DNA of 9,813 nt, from assembly GCA_002451015.1 (NCBI GenBank), contig DKBB01000069.1, positions 2,274 to 12,086 on the forward strand, given 5' to 3'. Position 1 is the first letter of the stretch. Every line of letters begins with the position of its first letter. The stretch comes from Acidobacteria bacterium UBA6911. GTDB taxonomy: Bacteria > Acidobacteriota > UBA6911. This document shows positions 1 to 6,241 of the stretch, piece after piece. Under the pieces are notes generated by a model. That model was given only the letters and a program-made list of their open reading frames with translations. It was not told where the DNA came from and did not search any database. The position numbers and the translations under genes are program-made.

Positions 1-2
1 AT

Positions 3-40
3 CCCCAGCCTTTGGCTGGGGCCCCAGCCAAGGGCTGGGG
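3..40. repeat. Tandem double-hairpin palindrome (REP-like)
   Basis: Two hairpins lie back to back. CCCCAGCC (3-10) pairs with GGCTGGGG (14-21) across a 3-nt loop, and the same arms recur at 22-29 and 33-40 with another 3-nt loop. The central 16 bases (14-29) are a perfect palindrome, and the whole 38 bases are self-complementary except for one position in the loops. It sits about 135 bases beyond the stop codon of the minus-strand protease remnant. No T-run follows, so it is not a standard intrinsic terminator. It could be a REP-type element, a cruciform site or a rearrangement scar. Confidence 0.7.
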
Positions 41-174
41 CATTCCGGCTTTTTCCCGTAAATGTGCGGACTGTTTCGCCCGTCTACCGGCATTGAGAGA
101 ATGCGGGTTTGATTCGAGGAGTTTTTTCACTGGACAAATTTAGCAACCTGTACCCGACAAATGCATTCAATGGT
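41..174. other. Non-coding spacer
   Basis: I see no convincing coding sequence, promoter or terminator here. The minus-strand protease remnant ends at 175 with a TAA, and this DNA is its 3' flank. Confidence 0.4.
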
Positions 175-900
175 TTAAATAACGGCTGTATCCCCGGCCA
201 TCGGATCCGCTTCGATAAAAATTGCCTTTATCTGATCCGGGCTTAAAAGATCGAACTGGGGAAGCAGGGGGCGCGATGTGTCCATTCCCGCGATTTCATG
301 CGCGTGCTTTCCCATCCACTCAACGATTATCCGGATAATGCGCTCGCCGGCTTTGCCATGTTGCGTATTGGCGCCGATGTTCCGGCCCAGTATGCCGCTC
401 TCGGCAACGGCGAACTTTGGATCTGAGGCAAACACAACCTGAGACAGTTTGGCTCTGAATTCCCTTTCGTCCGTCCATCGTTTGAAATCGTCCGAATAAT
501 AGAGCATGTCGATGGCATGCCTTCCCTCGTGAGCCAGTATCGTTATTTCCACTTTCAGGCGTAAATACTCCGCCACAAATGCGATGCAGAGTTCGGTGCC
601 TTCATATCCATCCGCTTTCAGTGATTCATAAAGTCGTCGGGTGACATCGAAGCGCATCCGCTGCTGTGATCGAAAGATCGATTCGGTTCCAGCCCAAAAC
701 CGGGCGCCATCCATCCTTTGAATCCGGGAAATTGCCCGGAGATTAATCGCATCCGCCCGGTCCATAGAAATTTTGTTCAGGAGCTTAACGCTAGGAAAGT
801 ATATCACCCGGCAATGCGGGATATGATTAAAATCAAACCGAATCCAAGGCAGCCATTCATTGCGGATGAGCGCCGGACTTGTATTAAAGACCAGGCCCTC
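175..900 (-). pseudogene. HExxH metalloprotease-like protein, 5'-truncated
   Basis: This frame reads about 240 protein-like residues from near 900 down to a TAA at 175-177. It contains A-H-E-G-R-H-A-I-D at 511-534, a zinc-metalloprotease HExxH motif with H-E-G-R-H encoded at 517-531. About 20 residues later comes an E-R-E-F-R-A segment that could supply the third, glutamate, zinc ligand as in gluzincins. The open frame continues to an ATG at 1308, but everything upstream of about 900 is antisense to a clear M28 peptidase sequence and does not look like protein. There is no good ribosome site or ATG near 900; GTG inside the P-V-P-E-G segment is the only plausible start. I read this as the C-terminal part of a gene cut off at the junction near 900. 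The motif is known from zinc peptidases generally, and I do not recognise the precise family. An intact short protein starting at the GTG is possible but less likely. Confidence 0.55.
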
Positions 901-1353
901 CGGCACCGGGTCCGGGTTGTACTCTTTGACATGGAGGAAATCGGCCTCCTGGGTTCTCGCGCTTACGTAACAGCACATAGACCTGAAGTCCTCGCTGCCG
1001 TCAATTTCGATATCGCCGGCATGGGCAGCACCATGGCCTACGCACCCGGTAAGGTTGAGGGAGTCGCCCGCATCAAAGAGACAATCGGGGCGGCCTGCGC
1101 GGAATTGGAGTTCAGCTGCCTGGAATTTCCCAACTTTCCCCCCAGCGATGATCGGACTTTTCAGGAGGCGAACCTTCCGGTTGTTTCGGTTGCATTCATC
1201 CCGCCCCTGCAGTCTGTGACCAAAATCCAGGCACTGATGCAGCTTCTTCACACTCCGGACGACAATCTCGACATCATTGATCCTGCAACCCTGAAGCCGG
1301 CGGTTCAAGTTGTCCTGAAAACAGTTTTAAAGCTGGATGAGATGATGGAGTAG
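901..1353 (+). pseudogene. M28-family zinc aminopeptidase, C-terminal fragment
   Basis: The C-terminal part of the M28 (aminopeptidase Y/S type) catalytic domain is clear. F-D-M-E-E-I-G-L-L-G-S carries the catalytic glutamate and the adjacent zinc-binding glutamate. N-F-D-I-A-G-M-G matches the conserved aspartate region, S-D-D-R-T-F matches the usual S-D-H-x-x-F segment, and L-L-H-T-P-D-D matches the C-terminal histidine ligand before the end of the domain. The family's N-terminal H-x-D zinc-ligand motif and about half the domain are missing. The frame stays open back to an ATG at 718, but residues before about 901 are antisense to the neighbouring HExxH gene, show no M28 character and have no Shine-Dalgarno sequence. 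Without the first histidine and the bridging aspartate it should not be an active peptidase. It ends in TAG at 1351-1353, and a terminator-like hairpin follows at 1436-1486. I am confident of the family and fairly confident of the truncation. Confidence 0.8.
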
Positions 1354-1435
1354 ATCCCGGACCGCTTGCAGCTTAACTTCAGGTGAATATTTTTTTATGG
1401 ATCCAGCTCCTCAAACAGCAGACCCGCCTGCAATC

Positions 1436-1486
1436 CCGGAGCGTTTCAGCGGGTTCCTTCAGAGGGTTGCTCCGGCCTCCTTTTTT
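1436..1486 (+). terminator. Terminator-like hairpin after M28 fragment
   Basis: CCGGAGC (1436-1442) is complementary to GCTCCGG (1469-1475), and six T's follow at 1481-1486. The 26-nt loop is long for an intrinsic terminator, so efficiency is uncertain. The position, about 85 bases past the M28 fragment stop and before lipoprotein gene A, fits a terminator that once ended the peptidase transcript. The rest of 1354-1583 shows no gene, and I find no convincing sigma-70 promoter for gene A in it. Confidence 0.4.
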
Positions 1487-1583
1487 ACTTTCCTATAACC
1501 ATTCTCACGAATGTTGTTTTACAATGCGGGCATCAAGGCTGTCATATCAATAATTTTCAGGGTTTCAAGGAAAGGGGACCTGG

Positions 1584-2606
1584 ATGAAACTAGAACGATT
1601 GATGATCGCGTTTACTTTAGCCGTCTCGCTTGCCATGCTGGGAACGACGGGTTGCGCAAAGAGCTATGACCGGCAGGGCCTGGTCGATCTCATGCAACAA
1701 TATCTGGAGGCGCTTCCAACACACGATGCCAGTAATTTGCCTTTCGCCGAAGATGTCAAATTTACCGAGAACTCCGCGGAGGACGTGGAATTGCTGGAGG
1801 TCGGACAAGGATTGTGGAAAACCGCAACGGCAGGCCCGACGGAGTTTCAGATTTACGCCGCCGATCCCGAGGCACAGGCAGCAGCCGGCCTCGTGGTTAT
1901 GCAGGAAGACAATAAAGACATCATTCTCGGAGCTCGCATCAAACTCGAAAACGGCAAGATCACCGAAGCCGAACACATGGTGGTTCGAGCCGGCGGAATG
2001 AGCAAGATGCCCTACAGCGAAATGCCTTCGCTGCAAAAAGCCCGTCCCGGTTTCGCGGAAGATATACCGGAGGGCGAACGGATGACACGGGAGGATCTTC
2101 TCAGAATCGGGCTTTCCTACTACGACGCGCTCACCTCGGAGGACGGCACGCGGGCGCCATTCTCCCCCAAATGCGAACGCCGCGAGAACGGCATGACAAC
2201 CGCCGGCGGCACGCCACCCAAACCGAAAGCAAAAGCAGATCCCGACAGCCCCATGCCCACCGGAGGATTTGGAGGCATTCCGATGGACTGTGCAGGACAG
2301 CTCAGCGCCGGCGTGTTCTCGTATATAACCGAAATCAAGCCGCACATGGTGGTCGCCGACGTGCAGAAAGGTATCTCCGTCGGTTTTTCAATGTTCCGTC
2401 ATGACGGCACCAAACGGCTGCCCGCAGATGCGGAGCCGGGAACCGACAACAAAACGACATGGGGGCAATTCAACCTTGCCGCGGTGCATATCTACAAGAT
2501 CAGAAACGGCGAACTCTATGAAATAGAGGCCCCCGGTATGACGTTGCCCTACGGCGTCACATCAAAATGGGAAGCGGAAGAAGTGGTTTATCCGAAACCG
2601 AAATAA
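1584..2606 (+). CDS. Exported lipoprotein A, two-domain NTF2-like family
   Basis: This is a 340-residue protein of unknown function. The ATG at 1584 is preceded by AAGGAAAGGGG (1567-1577), which supports the start. Residues 5-20 are a hydrophobic signal segment, and T-T-G-C ending at C24 is a reasonable lipobox, so it is probably a lipid-anchored envelope protein. The mature part has two similar-sized halves. Residues about 28-135 begin with Y-L-E-A-L, then F-T-E-N (60-63) and a G-A-R-I-K-L-E-N-G-K-I strand (116-126). Residues about 165-335 begin at I-P-E-G-E-R-M-T-R (161-169), then C-E-R-R-E-N-G (197-203) and a second cysteine, C236. A Pro/Lys/Gly-rich insert (209-232) lies between the two cysteines. 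The pattern of a helix pair followed by a curved sheet suggests an NTF2/SnoaL fold, by inference. It is clearly related to the proteins at 6391-7263 and 7448-8545, and closest to the latter: both end with P-Y-G-x-x-S-x-W. No catalytic residues can be assigned. Confidence 0.85.
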   Translation: MKLERLMIAFTLAVSLAMLGTTGCAKSYDRQGLVDLMQQYLEALPTHDASNLPFAEDVKFTENSAEDVELLEVGQGLWKTATAGPTEFQIYAADPEAQAAAGLVVMQEDNKDIILGARIKLENGKITEAEHMVVRAGGMSKMPYSEMPSLQKARPGFAEDIPEGERMTREDLLRIGLSYYDALTSEDGTRAPFSPKCERRENGMTTAGGTPPKPKAKADPDSPMPTGGFGGIPMDCAGQLSAGVFSYITEIKPHMVVADVQKGISVGFSMFRHDGTKRLPADAEPGTDNKTTWGQFNLAAVHIYKIRNGELYEIEAPGMTLPYGVTSKWEAEEVVYPKPK

Positions 2607-2619
2607 CTGTTCAGCCGTT

Positions 2620-2670
2620 CGCTGTCGGGATTGGCGGTTACCCGCCGGGTATACCCCGATCCCGATAGCG
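2620..2670. repeat. Three-way-junction inverted repeat
   Basis: CGCTGTCGGGAT (2620-2631) pairs with ATCCCGATAGCG (2659-2670), with one G-T wobble. Inside are two further hairpins: GGCGG (2633-2637) with CCGCC (2642-2646), and the palindrome GGGTATACCC (2647-2656). The result is a cloverleaf-like, three-stem structure. It lies 13 bases after the stop of lipoprotein gene A, between convergent genes. No T-run follows on either strand, so it may act as a transcript 3'-end stabiliser or be a mobile or REP-like palindrome. Confidence 0.6.
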
Positions 2671-2695
2671 ACAAGTTTCAAAAGTGAAGAGCCAT

Positions 2696-2711
2696 GGGGG
2701 CTTCTGCCCCC
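2696..2711. terminator. Strong GC hairpin between convergent genes
   Basis: GGGGGC (2696-2701), loop TTCT and GCCCCC (2706-2711) form a perfect six-pair hairpin in the spacer between lipoprotein A (ends 2606) and the minus-strand RDD protein (ends 2787). There is no T-run on either side, so it is at best an imperfect bidirectional terminator, or a second element of the palindrome group at 2620-2670. Confidence 0.4.
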
Positions 2712-2786
2712 AAACTCCCAATTGCCATTCAAACATATCTACAGTGAAAAGACGAATAACCGGAGCATGTATTTGCAGGGATTGAT

Positions 2787-4478
2787 TTAAATCAGCCCGA
2801 TCGAATGCGGCACGCGTACGATCACCGTCCCGGCGATTAAGTCATGCCAGGACTGCCGGTTGCGCGTCCAGCCGGCCCAGAAAAAACCCACGCCGAGCAC
2901 GACTAAAGAGAAAAAGGAGGCCAGGCTCCGCACCAGGGAAACGCCCCAATTCACCGGACTTCCATCCAGCCTGACCACCTTGATTTTGCAGATAATTCCT
3001 CCAACCGTCGTGCCCTTCCAGGACCACATCGCGATGTGGTAAGCCAGCCAGACGAACAGGAAATACTGGTATGTGAACATTAAAATCCACACCAGTAAAA
3101 CGGCATCGAGGGCGGTCGCAGCCAGGCGGATCCAGAATCCTGCGCGCGGCATCAGGACCACATCCGGTTCCGCCGGCTTGGAGAATTCCATCGATGGCGT
3201 TGACGGCGATGTCGGCCCGGGATCGGCTTGCGCCGTGTCCCCTGCATCGGGAGATGGCGGTACGTTGTAGGATGCTGGAGACGCATGGGAGATTTGGGAT
3301 TCCGTGGTATTGTCCGGAGTGGAGCGAACGGGAATCCCGGGAGCTGAAGTGCCGTTGCCGTTTTTCCTTACCGACCGGAAGACTGCCAGAACAGCCGCCC
3401 CAAGCGCGAGCGGACGAAGAACGATCCAAACCAGCAGCCCCACAAACGGGATCATGTACAGTAACGTCACCAGGAGAAATCCCACCGAAAACGCTTCGAT
3501 CGGGCGGCTGTCGGCATCGGGCCTGTACCTGCGGAGGATTGGCAGACCAAAGAATGTCAGTACCGAGGTCTTGCCCAGCACCATGAATACAAATTTAGCC
3601 AGTCCGATAAAGGGGAGTAGAATAATTCCGATGCCCGTTGCGATAAGAATAATCACCAGTGGGGCCATCAGGATCATGGTCAGCAGGCCTACGCCGAAGC
3701 AGAGGAAAGGATTGTCGCTAAGCTGCCGGACGCCGGCCGCAGTGGGTTTCGGCAGGACCACGGCAACCAGGAAGTAAAGAATGAAGTGGAGCGCGACAAT
3801 AATCCAGGCCAGCACGGAGCCTGGAGGCAGTAAACGACCGAGAAGCGGGCCACTGATGACATAGTCCTGCAGGCCGGAGAGCCAGGGCAGGAACTCAACC
3901 GCGTCCCGCATGAGGACCGCCGCTGTATCGCGATTGATTTTGCCGAAAACGGTCACGCAATCTCCGTTGAGAACAGCGTTCGGGCCAAGCTTCAGGGAAC
4001 CGAAAACCACCACCACTTCGCGATCCACCTGGCCGTTGATTTCGGCATCCCCGAATACCGTGACCATTTCTCTTCCTACCCGGCCGGACATCTTTGCATT
4101 GCCGAACACGGTAGTCATTTCTCCGCCGACTTCTCCGGTCATCGTGGAGTCGCCGAACACGGTAACCATCTCTCTTTGCGTTCTACCCGCCATCTCCGCA
4201 GAGCCGAATATCGTGACAATATTCTCGACCGTTTCGTCCGGACCCACTCGCTGGCTGCTGCCGACCCGCAATTGTTCGCCTTTGGAACGGCCAGGCAACC
4301 TGTCCTGACTTATTTCTTGAATTCTTTCCGCAATTTCTTCAGCGGAAAGCGGAGGCGAGGGCTGGGACGGCTGCTCCTGGACCGCGGCCGAAAATGCCGG
4401 GATCCCCTGCAGGGCGACCAGGCACAACAACACGATCAGGCTGAAAAAAAGGAAGGATTTCGGGCTGTTCGATTTCAT
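2787..4478 (-). CDS. Membrane protein: bactofilin-like repeats plus RDD domain
   Basis: This is a 563-residue multi-domain membrane protein. The frame is open further upstream, but ATG at 4476-4478 has GGAGG (4486-4490) at good spacing and is followed by a signal peptide or first membrane helix (residues 8-27), so I chose it. Residues about 85-180 hold four 17-residue repeats plus one longer, degenerate unit, of the type R-E-M-V-T-V-F-G-D-x-x-x-x-G-x-V-G. These resemble the short beta-helical repeats of bactofilins and related polymer-forming proteins. Hydrophobic helices follow at about 223-242, 259-282, 284-301, 330-352 and 353-367. A low-complexity Ser/Pro/Thr linker (378-440) leads to a C-terminal RDD domain (about 445-555): A-G-F-W-I-R-L-A with an Asp at 458, two or three membrane segments, and W-H-D-L-I-A-G-T-V-I-V near the end. 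It is the last gene of the sigma / anti-sigma operon, so it is probably a target or partner in an envelope response. The exact role is unknown. Confidence 0.88.
   Translation of the reverse strand: MKSNSPKSFLFFSLIVLLCLVALQGIPAFSAAVQEQPSQPSPPLSAEEIAERIQEISQDRLPGRSKGEQLRVGSSQRVGPDETVENIVTIFGSAEMAGRTQREMVTVFGDSTMTGEVGGEMTTVFGNAKMSGRVGREMVTVFGDAEINGQVDREVVVVFGSLKLGPNAVLNGDCVTVFGKINRDTAAVLMRDAVEFLPWLSGLQDYVISGPLLGRLLPPGSVLAWIIVALHFILYFLVAVVLPKPTAAGVRQLSDNPFLCFGVGLLTMILMAPLVIILIATGIGIILLPFIGLAKFVFMVLGKTSVLTFFGLPILRRYRPDADSRPIEAFSVGFLLVTLLYMIPFVGLLVWIVLRPLALGAAVLAVFRSVRKNGNGTSAPGIPVRSTPDNTTESQISHASPASYNVPPSPDAGDTAQADPGPTSPSTPSMEFSKPAEPDVVLMPRAGFWIRLAATALDAVLLVWILMFTYQYFLFVWLAYHIAMWSWKGTTVGGIICKIKVVRLDGSPVNWGVSLVRSLASFFSLVVLGVGFFWAGWTRNRQSWHDLIAGTVIVRVPHSIGLI
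3939..4226 (-). repeat. Tandem 51-bp (17-residue) coding repeats
   Basis: Within the RDD protein, residues 85-180 contain the core V-T-V-F-G (or T-I-F-G, V-V-F-G) at regular 17-residue steps: units start near residues 85, 102, 119, 136 and 153, and a last V-T-V-F-G sits at 175-179. At the DNA level this is a degenerate 51-bp direct repeat. One turn per 17 residues suits a right-handed beta-helix coil, as in bactofilin-like proteins. The last full unit is three residues longer. Confidence 0.8.
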
Positions 4479-4482
4479 ACGG

Positions 4483-4947
4483 TTACCTCCGAACTGTACG
4501 GTAAATAAAGGTTCCCACTCCAATACAGGTGAGATACATCCCCAGCAACAACAGGCCGGCAATGAGGAAGACGATACGGCAGGCTTCGCCGTCGAAGCTG
4601 AATGGGATTCCTCCCAAGGCACTGGCAAACGAGCCGAAGACCCTCCAGCAGAAGTCGATGGCGTGATCCAACGCAGGACTCACCTTGGTTTCAAAGTATC
4701 GGGTCCCGAGCGAAGGAAGCCACACGGTCAGCACCAGCAGCAGTAAGGTTGACGTCGCGCGGAGCCAGAGAGGCCATCGCCACCACACACGCTGGTACCA
4801 TCTCTCCTCGAACCGTGCATTTACCCGCGACATCACTTGAGGGATCAAACCGGCGGGAGCCGGCCGTTCCGGGAGATTCTTGAGAGCCCGCTCCAGCGCT
4901 TTATCCCAATTTTCCGATGGTTGGTGTTGATATCGATCTTTCTTCAT
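4483..4947 (-). CDS. Putative membrane anti-sigma factor
   Basis: This is a 154-residue protein starting at the ATG at 4945-4947, three bases after the sigma factor stop (TGA-ACC-ATG), so the two are probably translationally coupled. Residues 1-60 are hydrophilic and cytosolic. They include W-D-K-A-L-E-R-A-L-K-N-L-P and then A-P-x-G-L-I-P-Q-V-M-S-R-V, a pattern common at the N-terminus of membrane proteins encoded after ECF sigma genes. Membrane helices are likely at about 62-80 and 124-147, with a roughly 40-residue extracytoplasmic loop between them. There is no H-x(3)-C-x(2)-C zinc-binding anti-sigma motif, so if it is an anti-sigma factor it is not of the ZAS class. Its TAA stop lies inside the ribosome site of the next gene. 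The anti-sigma role is inferred from position and topology; I recognise no defined family. Confidence 0.7.
   Translation of the reverse strand: MKKDRYQHQPSENWDKALERALKNLPERPAPAGLIPQVMSRVNARFEERWYQRVWWRWPLWLRATSTLLLLVLTVWLPSLGTRYFETKVSPALDHAIDFCWRVFGSFASALGGIPFSFDGEACRIVFLIAGLLLLGMYLTCIGVGTFIYRTVRR
4486..4490 (-). promoter_or_regulatory. Shine-Dalgarno fixing the RDD gene start
   Basis: On the minus strand GGAGG is followed by TAACCGT and then the ATG at 4478. The stop codon of the anti-sigma gene (TAA, 4485-4483) sits directly after this site, so ribosomes finishing that gene would be placed at the next start. This argues against the 50-residue upstream extension of the RDD frame. Confidence 0.75.
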
Positions 4948-4950
4948 GGT

Positions 4951-5505
4951 TCAGGCCATCCTGCATTCCGGATATTGATTGAGAATGCGCCGCAACGCCA
5001 GTCGTCCCCGGTGAATATCCACCTTTACTTTCGCCAGTGATATTTTCAGGCTTTTTGCAATCTCCCTGTAAGTCATCTCCTCGATGTAGAAGAGCACAAG
5101 CGGCACACGCTGATCTCGCGGAAGCTTGTTGAGGGCTTCCGCCAGCAGAGCCCTCTGATCGGCGCTTTCCAGGGCCGGTTGCAGCGTATCGGGAGCGGCA
5201 AACTGTTCTTCGTACTGCTCGCCGCCGGAATCGTCCTCCTTTTTTCCGACAAGTTCGGAAAACAGACGCCATCGGGAACGGTGCCGTGTCAAATGGCTCA
5301 AGCACAGGTTTCGTGTCACTACCTTGAGCCAGCCGCCGACCGTTGGGCTGTCCCTGAGTTCATCGAAGCGCTCGTAAGCCTTCAAGAAAACCTCCTGGGC
5401 AATATCTTGCGATTCCGCTTCGTCGGCCAACAGGCGATACGCGGTGGCAAACACCATGTTCTGATAATCACGCATAAACGCCTCGAACTGGATTGGATCT
5501 CTCAT
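4951..5505 (-). CDS. ECF-type RNA polymerase sigma factor
   Basis: This is a 184-residue sigma-70 family protein of the extracytoplasmic function group. Region 2 spans about residues 7-76: F-E-A-F-M-R-D-Y-Q-N-M-V-F-A-T-A-Y-R-L-L, then D-E-A-E-S-Q-D-I-A-Q-E-V-F-L-K-A-Y (the core-binding and -10 recognition helices), then G-G-W-L-K-V-V-T-R-N-L. Region 4 spans about 118-176: L-N-K-L-P-R-D-Q-R-V-P, then Y-I-E-E-M-T-Y-R-E-I-A-K-S-L-K-I-S and V-K-V-D-I-H-R-G-R, the helix-turn-helix for -35 recognition. Regions 1 and 3 are absent, and the length is normal for ECF factors. It would direct RNA polymerase to a small regulon when released by the membrane protein encoded next. The start at 5505 gives a full region 2 but has only a weak GGG ribosome site. 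The first gene of the three-gene operon. Confidence 0.95.
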   Translation of the reverse strand: MRDPIQFEAFMRDYQNMVFATAYRLLADEAESQDIAQEVFLKAYERFDELRDSPTVGGWLKVVTRNLCLSHLTRHRSRWRLFSELVGKKEDDSGGEQYEEQFAAPDTLQPALESADQRALLAEALNKLPRDQRVPLVLFYIEEMTYREIAKSLKISLAKVKVDIHRGRLALRRILNQYPECRMA

Positions 5506-5543
5506 TCGCTACCCGGACAGATTCGAGTTCAAAGTCACTTACA

Positions 5544-5571
5544 GGACACAAACCGATGGTAAATTGTTACA
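5544..5571 (-). promoter_or_regulatory. Candidate ECF-type autoregulatory promoter
   Basis: On the minus strand TGTAAC (5571-5566) is separated by 17 bases from TGTCC (5548-5544), about 40 bases upstream of the sigma factor start. An AAC-containing -35 element and a GTC-containing -10 element at 16-17 bases is the usual look of ECF promoters, which commonly drive their own operon. The match is short, I could not find a second copy in front of the other genes, and it could be chance. Confidence 0.35.
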
Positions 5572-5758
5572 AATAATTTTCTGCAAAGGTTGCTTTACAC
5601 TTTGACCGTAAATCATTCAAATCGCAATAGAGCACCCGATCTTGGTTCTTCACGAAAATCGTTTCATGCCGGCGCATTTTGAAATTTTCACGATTATCCC
5701 TAAGAAAATAATTTCCTGAACTTATTTGTAGAACAGGGATCCTGCAGAAAACAGTCGG

Positions 5759-5944
5759 GTGCCTGTTATAATGCCGGATGAAGAGATAACAACCGGCTAT
5801 GGCGCCCCCTGGCCGGGAAAGACCCTGGATATGCCCCATTACAGGAATCTTGCCGGAGCTGCGGGCTTTGAAATCAAGACAGAGAGATTGAATGACAACC
5901 TTTTCTACATGGAGATGGTCAAACCGCTTGAATCCAGAGAATAG
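5759..5944 (+). pseudogene. Orphan C-terminal protein fragment, possibly methyltransferase
   Basis: A 61-codon frame starting with GTG (or ATG at 5771) and ending in TAG reads like the end of a folded protein: P-H-Y-R-N-L-A-G-A-A-G-F-E-I-K-T-E-R-L, then N-L-F-Y-M-E-M-V-K-P. A tyrosine helix, then A-G-F and a strand ending in V-x-K-P, is the way many class I SAM-dependent methyltransferases finish, so that is my tentative guess. The frame is closed upstream by a TAG at 5729, there is no ribosome site, and no matching N-terminal half is visible upstream. It is most likely a remnant. Confidence 0.3.
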
Positions 5945-6210
5945 AAGAAAACGGGTGTTTTCCCATAAGCGGAAGTGGGTCCGATCCCACCCGGGAAGTT
6001 TCGGGATAAAAAAGGTATCCTTGTGCCAGTAGGGATCCGTATTGAGTTGTGGATACTTTTGTGCATGCGTTGGGAAAAGAGTGGTTCCAGGAACAGGGGC
6101 AAGAAATAAAGGTTTCGCTTTTACCCCGCAGGTTTGGACAAACACCATTTCATCTGGACATGCATAAAAGCTAGAGGACAATCACAGGCTGCCGATCGTC
6201 CTGCTACCAC

Positions 6211-6241
6211 TTGCCTGAATTGCAGGTAAGCTTTCAGGCAA
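6211..6241 (+). promoter_or_regulatory. Leader hairpin upstream of gene B
   Basis: TTGCCTGAA (6211-6219) is a perfect complement of TTCAGGCAA (6233-6241), with a 13-nt loop, and TTCTTTT follows. It ends 149 bases before the start codon of gene B. It may be a weak terminator for upstream transcription or an attenuator in the leader of gene B; nothing visible decides between them. Confidence 0.4.

Noticed and set aside
718..900. N-terminal part of the plus-strand M28 frame from the ATG at 718
   Set aside because: It is antisense to the HExxH protein, has no M28 motifs and no ribosome site.
901..1308. N-terminal extension of the minus-strand HExxH frame to the ATG at 1308
   Set aside because: It is exactly antisense to the M28 domain, whose motifs are unmistakable, and its own translation is low-quality.
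1514..1550. Sigma-70 promoter for lipoprotein A
   Set aside because: The TTTACA-like -35 has no -10 at an acceptable distance.
1617..2345. 242-codon frame antisense to lipoprotein A
   Set aside because: It is a shadow of a gene with signal peptide, ribosome site and paralogs; Cys/Gly/Arg-rich noise.
3194..3777. Plus-strand frames of 130 and 157 codons antisense to the RDD gene
   Set aside because: They overlap a well-supported multi-domain gene and show no protein character.
4479..4628. 50-residue upstream extension of the RDD protein
   Set aside because: It overlaps the end of the anti-sigma gene, and the internal ATG at 4478 has a strong ribosome site followed by a signal segment.
5567..6181. 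204-codon minus-strand frame in the large spacer
   Set aside because: Its composition is unlike a folded protein, it has no ribosome site or motif, and it runs antisense to the orphan fragment, which reads better.
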